Positions 6,608 to 15,454 of a stretch of DNA of 23,214 nucleotides are shown here, piece by piece (position 1 is the first letter of the stretch; every line of letters begins with the position of its first letter). The notes under the pieces were generated by a model. The model saw only the letters and a list, made by a program, of their open reading frames with translations, did not search any database and was not told the DNA's origin. The translations under genes and the position numbers were made by a program. The DNA lies in NCBI GenBank assembly GCA_937894585.1, contig CALBGO010000104.1, forward strand, positions 1 to 23,214. The letters are read 5' to 3'. The DNA is from an uncultured Eubacterium sp. GTDB taxonomy: Bacteria; Bacillota; Clostridia; Peptostreptococcales; Anaerovoracaceae.

Positions 6608-7575
6608 TGGAAAAAGAAGTACTGTTATCAGTAAGAGAAATAACCAAATGGTTCCCTGCTGATGATAAGCTTATTGGAAAACCAACCTCTTTTGTAAAAG
6701 CTGTAGATGGGGTCTCTTTCGACATTTATAAAGGAGAGGTATTAGGTTTGGTCGGTGAAAGTGGATGCGGGAAAACCACCATTAGTCGTTCTATTCTAGG
6801 TTTAATAGAGCCAACTTCTGGAAGTATAATTTTTGAAGGGCAAGAGTTGATAGGCATGAAAAAAAAGCAGCTTCGCAGAATGCGTAGCGATTTACAAATT
6901 GTTTTCCAAGATCCCTACTCTTCTCTAAGTCCACGTATGAAAATTGCGGATACTATAGCCGAGCCTATGGAAATTCAAAGAATAGGTACCCGTAAAGAAA
7001 GAAGGCAGAGAGTTGAAGAATTGTTGGAAATTGTTGGACTTGAAAAAGGGTTTGCAAATCGTTATCCTCATGAATTTTCAGGAGGGCAGAGGCAACGTAT
7101 AGGTATTGCAAGAGTTTTAGCTGCAAACCCCAAATTCATGATTTGCGATGAACCAGTTTCTGCGTTGGATGTTTCAGTTAGATCTCAAATTTTGAATTTG
7201 CTTATAGACCTTAAACGAGATTTTGGATTGACAATGCTATTTATTTCTCACGATTTATCAGTCGTGGAATATATATGTGATCGAATTGTTGTTATGTATT
7301 TGGGAAGGGTAATGGAAATTGCGAAATGTGATGATTTATATAATAATCCATCACATCCTTATACACAAGCATTATTATCTGCTATCCCTGTTCCTGATCC
7401 CACGGTTAAAAAGGAACGAATTTTATTAGAAGGGGATACGCCAAGCCCAGTGAACCCACCTTTAGGTTGCAGATTTTGCACCAGATGTGGTAAAGCTCAG
7501 GAAATTTGCCATAAAATTGCTCCAGAACTAAAGGAAATTGAAGAAGGGCATTTGGTTGCATGTCATTTTGCATAA
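6604..7575 (+). CDS. oppF: Peptide-type ABC transporter ATPase (OppF/DppF)
   Basis: The partner ATPase, 323 residues. Walker A is GESGCGKT (51-58), the signature FSGGQ (158-162) and Walker B FMICDEP (178-184). The C-terminal cysteine motif is again present (289, 292, 295, 302). It starts within the stop of oppD (ATGA overlap). With oppD it forms the heterodimeric motor under the two permeases. Its end lies 22 bases before the first amidohydrolase, so import and hydrolysis are encoded on one transcript. Family assignment is firm; substrate preference cannot be read. Confidence 0.9.
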   Translation: MMEKEVLLSVREITKWFPADDKLIGKPTSFVKAVDGVSFDIYKGEVLGLVGESGCGKTTISRSILGLIEPTSGSIIFEGQELIGMKKKQLRRMRSDLQIVFQDPYSSLSPRMKIADTIAEPMEIQRIGTRKERRQRVEELLEIVGLEKGFANRYPHEFSGGQRQRIGIARVLAANPKFMICDEPVSALDVSVRSQILNLLIDLKRDFGLTMLFISHDLSVVEYICDRIVVMYLGRVMEIAKCDDLYNNPSHPYTQALLSAIPVPDPTVKKERILLEGDTPSPVNPPLGCRFCTRCGKAQEICHKIAPELKEIEEGHLVACHFA

Positions 7576-7597
7576 TGTAACAAGGGAGGCAATTTTA

Positions 7598-9064
7598 TTG
7601 AATAATGAACATTATTATCTAAAGGCAAAATATATCATTGTATGGGATGGACAAAAACATTGTCAATTAGAGAATGGTTATATGGAAGTGAAAGGGAACC
7701 AAATTGTAGATTTTCATACTAAACTTCTAGAAGGTATACCATATGAAGACTTGGGTAATTCTGCCATTGTTCCTGGATTTATTAACTTACACTGCCATCC
7801 ATCAGATGTATATGGAGGAAGAAGCTATAAAGAGGATTGTGGAAATCCAAACTTTTATGACTCAACCTTGTATGATTATGCTGGCCTTGTGTCTTTTGGA
7901 GAAAAAGCTGCAAAAATAGAAGCAAAATTAAATATGGCAGAAATATTAAAAAGTGGATGTACTACTTCGTTAATTTTTGGAGGCGCTGAGTCTGAATTAG
8001 AAGCTCAAATCGCTGATGAAATGGGTGCAAGAGCTTATGTTGGATGGGGTATTCGTGCAGGGGATGCAAAAGAAGAAATAAGTATTTGGGATTCTCCGGA
8101 TGGACATAGTCTCTCATTTTCATTTGATGAGAAGAGCGGCATGGATAGATTGAGGGAAGCTGTCAGCTTTGCTAAGAATCTCGAAGGCATAAAACATGGC
8201 AGAATAAAAGGTTTGCTTGCTCCAACTCAAACTATGACCTGTACGGAAGAAATGCTTAAACAAGTACGAAAAGCTGCAGATAAAAATAGTATCGGTATTA
8301 CCATTCATGGAAGTGAAGATTTTATTGAATTTGAAACTTCTATTCGTCAGCGAGGAAAAACGCCTGTAGAGGTTATGTATGAAACTGGAATTCTGGGGCA
8401 GGATTTGGTTATTGCTCATTGTTGTTGTATCACAGGACATTCACAAATCTACATGCGGGGCAGAGATCTTCAGTTATTGGGTAATGCCGGTGTTACAGTC
8501 GCACATTGTCCTATTGTTTTAGCTAGAGAAGGTGATACATTGGAAAGCTTCGAAATGTATACGATTGCTGGCATTAACATGGGAATAGGAACTGATACCT
8601 TCCCATCTGATTATATACAAGAGATGCGTATGGCTGCAATAATGGGAAAAGTAACTGGTAGAAGTACTTTTGCTACTAGTGCAAGAGATATTTTTTATGC
8701 ATCAACTGTAAATGGAGCAAATGCATTAGGAAGAAAAGATCTAGGGAAGATAGCTCCCGGTTGCAAAGCAGATTTTTCTGTTATCAAATTGGATAGCATT
8801 GAAATGTCTCCTGTGAGAGATGTTGTTAAGAATCTGGTTTATAGTGCGACTAGACATTCTATTGTTAGAGTGTATGTAGACGGAAATTGTATAGTTAAAG
8901 ATGGTAAAGTGGATGGAATCGATGAAGCCGAGCTTGCTGGAGAATTGCAAGAATATGCAGAGAAAGGCTGGAAAGGAGTGCAAAATAAGGATCGAAGGAA
9001 TAGAACAATTGATGTTTTATCGCCATTATCCTGTCCAAAGATAAACCGCAGCATTAAATTATAA
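7598..9064 (+). CDS. Amidohydrolase, deaminase/ATZ-TRZ type, tandem paralog 1
   Basis: A 488-residue cytoplasmic metal-dependent hydrolase of the amidohydrolase superfamily, the group of cytosine and guanine deaminases and triazine hydrolases. Metal ligands are visible: HxH in FINLHCHP (65, 67), H237, H274 and D333 in GTDTFPSD, with the catalytic-type HxxE as IHGSE (E240). These enzymes attack a ring carbon and release ammonia, an alkylamine or chloride. The start is a TTG after AGGGAGG; it makes the N-terminus match the two paralogs, while the longer open frame would overlap oppF. It is the first of three adjacent copies that share unusual stretches such as PTQTMTC. The exact reaction is unknown; its place beside the importer suggests the first cytoplasmic step. 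Confidence 0.8.
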   Translation: MNNEHYYLKAKYIIVWDGQKHCQLENGYMEVKGNQIVDFHTKLLEGIPYEDLGNSAIVPGFINLHCHPSDVYGGRSYKEDCGNPNFYDSTLYDYAGLVSFGEKAAKIEAKLNMAEILKSGCTTSLIFGGAESELEAQIADEMGARAYVGWGIRAGDAKEEISIWDSPDGHSLSFSFDEKSGMDRLREAVSFAKNLEGIKHGRIKGLLAPTQTMTCTEEMLKQVRKAADKNSIGITIHGSEDFIEFETSIRQRGKTPVEVMYETGILGQDLVIAHCCCITGHSQIYMRGRDLQLLGNAGVTVAHCPIVLAREGDTLESFEMYTIAGINMGIGTDTFPSDYIQEMRMAAIMGKVTGRSTFATSARDIFYASTVNGANALGRKDLGKIAPGCKADFSVIKLDSIEMSPVRDVVKNLVYSATRHSIVRVYVDGNCIVKDGKVDGIDEAELAGELQEYAEKGWKGVQNKDRRNRTIDVLSPLSCPKINRSIKL

Positions 9065-9089
9065 CTGTAGGAAGTGAAAGGGAAATAAC

Positions 9090-10526
9090 ATGACTAATTA
9101 TTTTAAAGCAAAATACATTGTCGTATGGAAAGATGGCAGTCATCACATTTTAGAAAATGGGTATTTGGCAGTAGAGGGAAAGCGAATTGCCGGTTTCATG
9201 AATAAATTACCGGAAGGTACGCCCTTTGAAGACTTAGGTAATGCGGCAATAATTCCTGGTTTTATTAATCTTCACACCCATCCGTCAGAAGTATTTAGTA
9301 TTAAAAGTTATATTGAAGACTGTGGAAATCCTTTTTTCTATGAATCAACACTAATGGATTATCCATTTCCTGCATTAGGTCAACGAGGGGCTGAAATCCA
9401 AACGATTTTAAATCTTATTGAGCTGGTAAAAAGTGGATGCACTACTTCATTAATATATGGTGGGCCATATTCTCGACTTGAAGCAGAAACAGCAGGAAAC
9501 ATGGGGCTGCGTGCATATGTTGGTGCTGGCATAAGAGCAGGAGATCGTATGGAAGAAGATAGTATTTGGCATTCACAAGATGGTCATTCGGTGACATATG
9601 ATTTTGATGAGATAAGCGGTTTTGAAAGAATAAAAGAAGCGAGAAATCTGGTTAAAGATTATGATGGCTCCTTTGATGGAAGAGTACATGTCATGATGGG
9701 ACCTACACAATCTATGACATGCACTCCGGCAATGTTAAAGAAAACTCGAAAAGTTGCAGATGAGCTTGGTGTAGGAATTACTATACATGTTGCAGAAGAT
9801 TTAGCGGAATTTGAAAGTTGCGCTCGATTATATGGGAAGACACCTGTAGAGCTATTGAGAGACACCGGGTTGCTAGGCGAAGATGTCATTTTAGCTCACT
9901 GTGTTTTTATTTCAAACCATAGCCAAGTGTTCATCAAGAATAACAACGACTTAAAATTACTGGGAAAAACCAAAAGTAACATTGCACATAGTCCAACACC
10001 ATTCATTAGACTTGGTACTCATTTAGAGTCTTTTGCGAAGTATGCTGATGCAGGAGTTAATGTTGGGATGGGAACTGATACTTTCCCTTCTGATATGATA
10101 CAAGAAATGAGATTAGCAGTGTTTATGGCAAAATCACAAGAACATACGACTTACAGGACCAAAGCTCGGGATGTCTTCAACGCTGCAACCGTCAATGGTG
10201 CCAAAGCACTCGGAAGAAAAGATTTAGGAAAACTTTGTAAAAATTCTATGGCGGATTTTTCAGTTATTGATTTAAGCACTATAGAAATGACTCCATCTCG
10301 AGATGTAATCAAAAGCTTAGTCTATAGTGGTACAAGACATTCTATTTCTAGAGTTTATGTAGAAGGAAAATGCATTGTGAACGGTGGCAAAGCATGTGGA
10401 ATTGATGAGCGTAGTCTTTGTGAAGAGTTACAGGATATTTGTGAAGTCGCTTGGAAAAAGTTGAAAACAAAAGATGGAAGGAATATGGAGCAGTTCTATC
10501 CGATGAGTTTTCCAAGGTATGAATAG
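9090..10526 (+). CDS. Amidohydrolase, deaminase/ATZ-TRZ type, tandem paralog 2
   Basis: A 478-residue paralog of both neighbours, collinear over its whole length. The metal site is complete: H62 and H64 (LHTHP), H233 with E236 (IHVAE), H270 and D330 (GTDTFPSD). It departs from the other two where they have AHCPI: here the stretch reads AHSPTP. Its HxxE segment and the loops after DCGNP (FFYESTLMDYPF) also differ, which may reshape the substrate pocket. It starts 25 bases after paralog 1 behind AAAGGGAAA. Retention of a full catalytic set suggests a functional enzyme with a shifted substrate range rather than a decaying copy. Confidence 0.8.
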   Translation: MTNYFKAKYIVVWKDGSHHILENGYLAVEGKRIAGFMNKLPEGTPFEDLGNAAIIPGFINLHTHPSEVFSIKSYIEDCGNPFFYESTLMDYPFPALGQRGAEIQTILNLIELVKSGCTTSLIYGGPYSRLEAETAGNMGLRAYVGAGIRAGDRMEEDSIWHSQDGHSVTYDFDEISGFERIKEARNLVKDYDGSFDGRVHVMMGPTQSMTCTPAMLKKTRKVADELGVGITIHVAEDLAEFESCARLYGKTPVELLRDTGLLGEDVILAHCVFISNHSQVFIKNNNDLKLLGKTKSNIAHSPTPFIRLGTHLESFAKYADAGVNVGMGTDTFPSDMIQEMRLAVFMAKSQEHTTYRTKARDVFNAATVNGAKALGRKDLGKLCKNSMADFSVIDLSTIEMTPSRDVIKSLVYSGTRHSISRVYVEGKCIVNGGKACGIDERSLCEELQDICEVAWKKLKTKDGRNMEQFYPMSFPRYE

Positions 10527-10538
10527 GAGAAAAAGAGT

Positions 10539-11999
10539 ATGAATGAAATTAAGTATTATAAAGCCAAATATATCATTGTTTGGGATGAAGGTCAGCATAA
10601 AACCTTGGAAAATAGTTATTTAGGAGTAGAAGGCAATACTATAGCTGGATTTTATACAGAACTCCCTGAGGGAACGCCTTATGAAGACTTAGGAGAATCA
10701 GCCATTACGCCTGGTTTTATAAATCTACATACTCATCCTTGTGAAGTATATAGTTTGAAGAGTTATAGGGAAGATATTGGCAATCCTTACTTTTTTGAAG
10801 GAACATTATATGACTACGCCCTTGTAATGTCCTTAGGAGAAAGAGGTGCATATTTACAAGCCAAATTGAATTTGGCAGAAATATTGAAAAGTGGCTGTAC
10901 TACTTCTCTTATTTATGGCGGCGGTTATTCGAAAGTAGAAGCGGAATTAGCTGGTAAAATGGGGATGCGTGCTTATGTGGGTGCACCTGTAAGAGCAGGA
11001 GATCGTTATGAAGCAAAAAGTATTTGGGATTCTCCGGATGGCCATTCTTTAAAATACAATTTCGACGAAAAAGAAGGTTTTGCTCGTATTGAAGAGGCTG
11101 AGCAGCTTATTAATGAAATAGATGGTACTTTTGATGGAAGAATTAAAGCAATATGGGCGCCTACTCAAACCATGACTTGCACTCCAAAAATGCTTAAAGA
11201 AGTTAGAAAAAGAGCAGATAAAATGAATATGAGGATTACAATTCATGGAGCTGAAGCTCCCATTGAATTTGAATCCTGCATTCGCATGTTTGGTAAAACG
11301 CCTGTTCAACTAATGGCAGATACAGGCATGTTAGGGGAAGATGTAATTGTTGCGCATTGTCTATATATTACGGGACATAATTTGATAAATATGGCGGGAG
11401 ATAGCGATTTGAAACTATTAGGTAATAGTAAGACTAATGTTGCACATTGTCCAATTGCTATTTCAAGAGGTGGTAATACTTTGCAGTCATTTGCCAAGTA
11501 TCAAGAGTATGGCGTTAATATGACTATTGGTACTGATACTTTTCCTTCTGATTTCATTCAGGAGATGCGCATGGCTGCAGTCATGGGAAAAATTGTTGAC
11601 AGAACAACATTTGCAGTAAGTGCTAAAGATATCTTTAATGCATCAACCATAAATGGGGCGAAGGCATTGGGGCGTAATGATTTAGGCAAATTGGAAAAAG
11701 GAACTAAAGCAGACTTCGTAGTATTTAAGCTAGATAGTATTGAGATGAGTCCTGTTCGTGATGTTGTAAAGAACATAATCTATAGTGCAACCAGACATTC
11801 CGTAAGTCGCGTTTATATTGACGGAAGATGTGTTGTAAAAGATGGTGTTATCTCAGGGGTTGATGAGGAAACTCTAGCTAAAGAACTCCAAGAAGTATCT
11901 GAAGGCTCATGGAGTAGAACTGCACAGTATGATCGGTTAAATCGTAATGTTGATGAGCTTTCTCCACTAACTTGCCCCAAATACAATGGTGTTAAATAA
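10539..11999 (+). CDS. Amidohydrolase, deaminase/ATZ-TRZ type, tandem paralog 3
   Basis: A 486-residue third paralog with an intact site: H64 and H66 (LHTHP), H236 with E239 (IHGAE), H273 and D333. It looks closer to paralog 1 than to paralog 2, sharing IWDSPDGHSL, AEILKSGCTTSLI, AHCPI and an end of the form ELSPLTCPK. The gene follows paralog 2 by 12 bases with AGGAG just before its ATG. Two successive duplications are the simplest origin. Keeping three copies suggests either dosage or a set of closely related substrates, for example regioisomers or different side chains. Confidence 0.8.
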   Translation: MNEIKYYKAKYIIVWDEGQHKTLENSYLGVEGNTIAGFYTELPEGTPYEDLGESAITPGFINLHTHPCEVYSLKSYREDIGNPYFFEGTLYDYALVMSLGERGAYLQAKLNLAEILKSGCTTSLIYGGGYSKVEAELAGKMGMRAYVGAPVRAGDRYEAKSIWDSPDGHSLKYNFDEKEGFARIEEAEQLINEIDGTFDGRIKAIWAPTQTMTCTPKMLKEVRKRADKMNMRITIHGAEAPIEFESCIRMFGKTPVQLMADTGMLGEDVIVAHCLYITGHNLINMAGDSDLKLLGNSKTNVAHCPIAISRGGNTLQSFAKYQEYGVNMTIGTDTFPSDFIQEMRMAAVMGKIVDRTTFAVSAKDIFNASTINGAKALGRNDLGKLEKGTKADFVVFKLDSIEMSPVRDVVKNIIYSATRHSVSRVYIDGRCVVKDGVISGVDEETLAKELQEVSEGSWSRTAQYDRLNRNVDELSPLTCPKYNGVK

Positions 12000-12054
12000 G
12001 TCTAAAAGCGATTTTTCATTGCATTTTAAATAAAAAAAGAAAGAAGGGAAAAAC

Positions 12055-13677
12055 ATGTTAAAACAGAAAACCAAAAAAATCGGTATTGCCTTATTGATTT
12101 CTGTAATGGTATTTGCACTATGTTCTTGTGGTGGTAACACAGAATCAGAAGGTTCATCAGAATTAGTTATCGGTACATACTCCGAAGGAAGCGATTGTGT
12201 AATGGACCCACAAATGACATCTTCATACGGTGATTGGCAGTATGTAAATCAAATGTATGATACCATCGTGACTACTGACTTTGATGGTAAAACAATTAAG
12301 GATGCGTTGGCAGAAACTTGGGAAGTTTCTGAAGATGGAAAAGCTTATACCTTTCATCTAAAAGATGGAATTAAGTTCCACAGTGGAAAGTCACTAACAT
12401 CTGAGGATGTAAAGTGGACTTGGGAACGCTGGAGAACAGAACCGGGTACAAGTTATTCTTATTATCTGGATTTTGTTGATACAATTGAAACACCGGATGA
12501 AAAGACAGTTGTAGTTAACATGACTCAGCCAGATAATAACTTTTTAGTTAATATGACTGTTCCTGTAGCTTCAATTATGAACAAAGATGCAATTGAGCAG
12601 GCCGAAGCAGATGGGTTAGTTTACGGTGTTGAAACTGTAGATGGAACTGGTCCGTTTAAGTATGAAGAGTATGTTTCAAGCGATTATTTAAAGATGGTTA
12701 GAAATGATGATTATACTTGGGGTTCATCTATTTTTGAGAATAAGGGACCTGCACACTTAGGCGGAATAAAGGTAAGATTCCTGCCTGAACCTGGAACACG
12801 CCAAATGGAATTTGAAGCCGGAAATATAGATATTTTGGGTAATGGCTGCGTTTTTGCGAATGAAATAGATGGACTTCTGAGCAAAGGCAATAATACTTTA
12901 GCTGAATATAATCCACCATATCCTGTTTTTCTGATGTTCCAGACAGAAAGAGTTCCAGACAAAGCGGTAAGACAAGCATGCAATATGGCCATCGACAGAG
13001 ATGAAATTATAAATACTGTTATGGGTGGACATGCAGAAGCAATGTATTCAGGGCTTCCTGAAGGTTATGAATGGAATTGGACTGGTGCAAAGGATTATTA
13101 TAAACATGATCTTGAGGCAGCGGGGGAATTACTAGAAGATAACGGATATATTCTTAAAGAGGATGGATATAGGTATAAAGATGGTAAAAAGCTTTCATTA
13201 GAAATTTCCTATTGTTCTTCCGATGAAGACGCTAAGACTGCCCAGCTGTTCCAGTCTCAGATGAAAAAAATAGGTATTGATGTTGTGGTTAACACATCAA
13301 CAGCTGATTTTTGGGATAGAATCGGTGGAGCAGGGGATAATGATTTCGATGTATTGATTATGGGTACATATATTAATTCTGCAGAAGATATGTTACAGGA
13401 ATATATGTATAGTAAAAATATGCCTGCACCAAATCGTTCCAAATGGAGTAGTCCAGAAGTTGATAAATTATTAGTTGAGGCAAGAAGCACAACGGATGGT
13501 GCAAGAAGAGCAGAATGTTATGAAGAAATTCAGAAAATTGCAACAGAAGAAGCTCTTTGGGTACCGTTATACAGTAAAAATGGCTGGTCAGTATTAGGTG
13601 AATCTGTAGAAGGATACAAGCCTCATCCAACAATTATGGAAGGTGAACCAAAATTATTAGATGTAACTAAAAAATAA
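12055..13677 (+). CDS. Solute-binding lipoprotein of the peptide-type ABC importer
   Basis: A 540-residue extracytoplasmic binding protein of the family 5 (peptide/nickel) type. The signal peptide has a basic start (MLKQKTKKIG), a hydrophobic core and the lipobox L-C-S-C, with C25 as the lipidated residue, so the mature protein is anchored to the outer face of the membrane. Family features include the N-terminal DPQMTSSYGDWQ region and the block GTGPFKYEEY. It follows paralog 3 by 55 bases with AGAAGGG before its ATG. Being last in the operon rather than first is unusual. It fixes transport specificity, and its pocket would be the best single predictor of the substrate. Confidence 0.9.
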   Translation: MLKQKTKKIGIALLISVMVFALCSCGGNTESEGSSELVIGTYSEGSDCVMDPQMTSSYGDWQYVNQMYDTIVTTDFDGKTIKDALAETWEVSEDGKAYTFHLKDGIKFHSGKSLTSEDVKWTWERWRTEPGTSYSYYLDFVDTIETPDEKTVVVNMTQPDNNFLVNMTVPVASIMNKDAIEQAEADGLVYGVETVDGTGPFKYEEYVSSDYLKMVRNDDYTWGSSIFENKGPAHLGGIKVRFLPEPGTRQMEFEAGNIDILGNGCVFANEIDGLLSKGNNTLAEYNPPYPVFLMFQTERVPDKAVRQACNMAIDRDEIINTVMGGHAEAMYSGLPEGYEWNWTGAKDYYKHDLEAAGELLEDNGYILKEDGYRYKDGKKLSLEISYCSSDEDAKTAQLFQSQMKKIGIDVVVNTSTADFWDRIGGAGDNDFDVLIMGTYINSAEDMLQEYMYSKNMPAPNRSKWSSPEVDKLLVEARSTTDGARRAECYEEIQKIATEEALWVPLYSKNGWSVLGESVEGYKPHPTIMEGEPKLLDVTKK

Positions 13678-13785
13678 TTGGAGTAATTCACTGATTATAT
13701 TTTGTGCCCTCATTAGCACATAGTATTTATATGAAAAATTACTGTAGAGGATGGTATACCATAACTACATGCAGATTAGTTTAAT

Positions 13786-13844
13786 CATTGCATTCCATCC
13801 CATTCATCTCCAAAATCTTGATTGTTTTGGTTTGGAATGCAATG
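13786..13844 (+). terminator. Long stem-loop after operon 1, probable terminator
   Basis: CATTGCATTCCA (13786-13797) and its exact reverse complement (13833-13844) enclose a second dyad, CCAAAA/TTTTGG (13810-13815, 13825-13830). A short T run (GTTTTC) follows. It most likely ends the transporter/amidohydrolase transcript. The long arms could also serve as an operator for the next gene. Confidence 0.5.
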
Positions 13845-13893
13845 GTTTTCTGAAAATGTCAGTATTGTATTGTTAAATAATAATATAAACAAA

Positions 13894-13923
13894 TTGATGG
13901 TAATTCAATAGAAAATATATACT
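13894..13923 (+). promoter_or_regulatory. Sigma-70-like promoter of the fourth amidohydrolase
   Basis: TTGATG (13894-13899), an 18-base spacer and TATACT (13918-13923). The -10 lies inside a perfect palindrome, TATACTAGTATA (13918-13929), where a bound repressor would block the start. The leader would be about 70 bases. Confidence 0.4.
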
Positions 13924-13999
13924 AGTATACAAATTGAAGGCGATAAACGTTTTCATTATTGTTATGTCCCTGGGCAAAGGTGACGGACTGGAGATTGTA

Positions 14000-15424
14000 A
14001 TGAAAAAAATAGACATGATTGTAAGAGCACCTCATTTCTACACAATGGAAGGGGATGGCACAGGGTATGTTTCAGGTAAAGCTATGTTAGTAAATGAAGG
14101 CAAGATAATTGGCTTTGTTGATGAAGCTAATAGCTACCGCGAATTTGAAGCTGATGAAGAGCTGAACCTTGATCATCATGTAATTTTGCCTGGATTCATT
14201 GATGGACATATGCATACTCCTTGTAATGTAATGAGAGGCCTTGCGCAAGATACAAATAACTGGATGATGTATGGCCTTCAACCTTTTGATAATGCAGTTA
14301 CTAGTGAAGAAAAAGATGCCGGGAGTGAAGTAGCAATTATCGAAGCAATTAAGGCCGGAACTACCACCCTTGGAGATTATGATTACAATATGGGTAATAT
14401 ATGTAAATTTATTGATAGAATCGGTGTTAGAGGTAACATCACGCAGACAATTAGGGCTGCTAAATTTAGAGTGTATAACCCGGGTGAATTGTACGAATTG
14501 GATGATAGTGAAGGAGAGAAATCGTTAAATAAAAATCTCTATCTATTTGATAAATGGCATAATAAAGCTAATGGAAGAATTCGAATCTTGTTCGGACCTC
14601 AAGGTGCAGATTTTGTAAGCCCTGAAATGCTTTTGAAAATTCAAAAGATTGCTAAGGAGAAAAAAACAAAGATTCATATGCATGTTCAACAAGGTGAAAG
14701 AGAAACATATCAAATTGAAAAAAGATATGGTAAGCGATCAACCGCATTTCTTAAGGATTTGGGCCTATTAGATAACAATTTGATTGCGGTGCATCTGACT
14801 GATTGTAACGATGATGAAACACGAATCATTGCAAAAAGTGGGGCATCGATGGTCGTTAACCCAGCTTCAATTGGGATAATTGATGGAGTTGTATGTCCAA
14901 GTTTAGTATTCCAGGAGGCGGGAGGTAATGTTGCATTAGGCTCCGATCAGTCTCCTGGCAATAACTGTCATAATATTATTCATGAGATGAAAAATGTGTG
15001 CCTATTCAATAAATTGAAGTATCAGAACCCTGAAATAATGCCTGCTTGGAAAGCATTGAGAATGGCTACGATTGAAGGTGCAAAAGCGGTAGGCGTGGAT
15101 GATATTGTCGGTTCTTTGGAAGTAGGTAAACAGGCAGATTTTATTGCAATTGATTTGAATAGTCCTTCAATGTTGCCGGTTTATACATACCCAATGCGTA
15201 ACATTATTCCGAACTTGGTATACAGTGCAAGAGGACAGGAAGTAACTCTTTCTGTAGTAAATGGAAAAGTCATTATGAAGGATCGTAAGATCTTGACGAT
15301 AGATGAAACCGATTCTATTGAAAGAATCAAAAAATATCCTGAGGGAATAGGGAAACGCGCTGCAAAGGAATTCTTTGAAATTCATGGCACAAATGCTGTC
15401 TTCATGGAGGAGAACAGGCTATAA
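14000..15424 (+). CDS. Divergent ATZ/TRZ-like amidohydrolase (fourth)
   Basis: A 474-residue amidohydrolase of the chlorohydrolase/SsnA/MtaD-like branch, only distantly related to the three tandem copies. The HxH motif is in GFIDGHMHTPCNVMRGLAQD (H70, H72), then H228, H265 and D316 (GSDQSPGNN). The residue normally glutamate in HxxE is Q231 (HVQQ), and the usual HNP-type block is VNPAS, so the chemistry may differ from that of a standard deaminase. The start is the ATG after GGAG (13990-13993); a TTG at 13934 is in frame but lacks support. It stands alone between a terminator and its own promoter, convergent with the LysR gene. Likely a further hydrolytic step on a ring intermediate; substrate unknown. 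Confidence 0.75.
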   Translation: MKKIDMIVRAPHFYTMEGDGTGYVSGKAMLVNEGKIIGFVDEANSYREFEADEELNLDHHVILPGFIDGHMHTPCNVMRGLAQDTNNWMMYGLQPFDNAVTSEEKDAGSEVAIIEAIKAGTTTLGDYDYNMGNICKFIDRIGVRGNITQTIRAAKFRVYNPGELYELDDSEGEKSLNKNLYLFDKWHNKANGRIRILFGPQGADFVSPEMLLKIQKIAKEKKTKIHMHVQQGERETYQIEKRYGKRSTAFLKDLGLLDNNLIAVHLTDCNDDETRIIAKSGASMVVNPASIGIIDGVVCPSLVFQEAGGNVALGSDQSPGNNCHNIIHEMKNVCLFNKLKYQNPEIMPAWKALRMATIEGAKAVGVDDIVGSLEVGKQADFIAIDLNSPSMLPVYTYPMRNIIPNLVYSARGQEVTLSVVNGKVIMKDRKILTIDETDSIERIKKYPEGIGKRAAKEFFEIHGTNAVFMEENRL

Positions 15425-15450
15425 GGAGAAGATGATTATCTTCTCCTTAT
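15421..15450. terminator. Bidirectional terminator between convergent genes
   Basis: Perfect 13-bp arms (15421-15433 and 15438-15450) with a 4-base loop overlap the stop codon of the fourth amidohydrolase and end 4 bases before the stop of the LysR gene. The T-rich bases on the right serve the plus strand. Short A-rich stretches on the other side could serve the minus strand. Confidence 0.75.
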
Positions 15451-15454
15451 TTAC

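Larger units (their letters stand above)
13678..13999. other. Intergenic region between operon 1 and the fourth amidohydrolase
   Basis: No gene is supported. It contains a 12-bp palindrome ATGGTATACCAT (13751-13762), a long inverted repeat at 13786-13844, a sigma-70-like promoter at 13894-13923, and the Shine-Dalgarno GGAG at 13990-13993. The frame of the next gene extends back to a TTG at 13934, but nothing supports that longer start. Confidence 0.6.

Noticed and set aside
13934..13999. Longer start for the fourth amidohydrolase
   Set aside because: The TTG has no good Shine-Dalgarno and the added residues are not conserved-looking; GGAG precedes the ATG at 14000.
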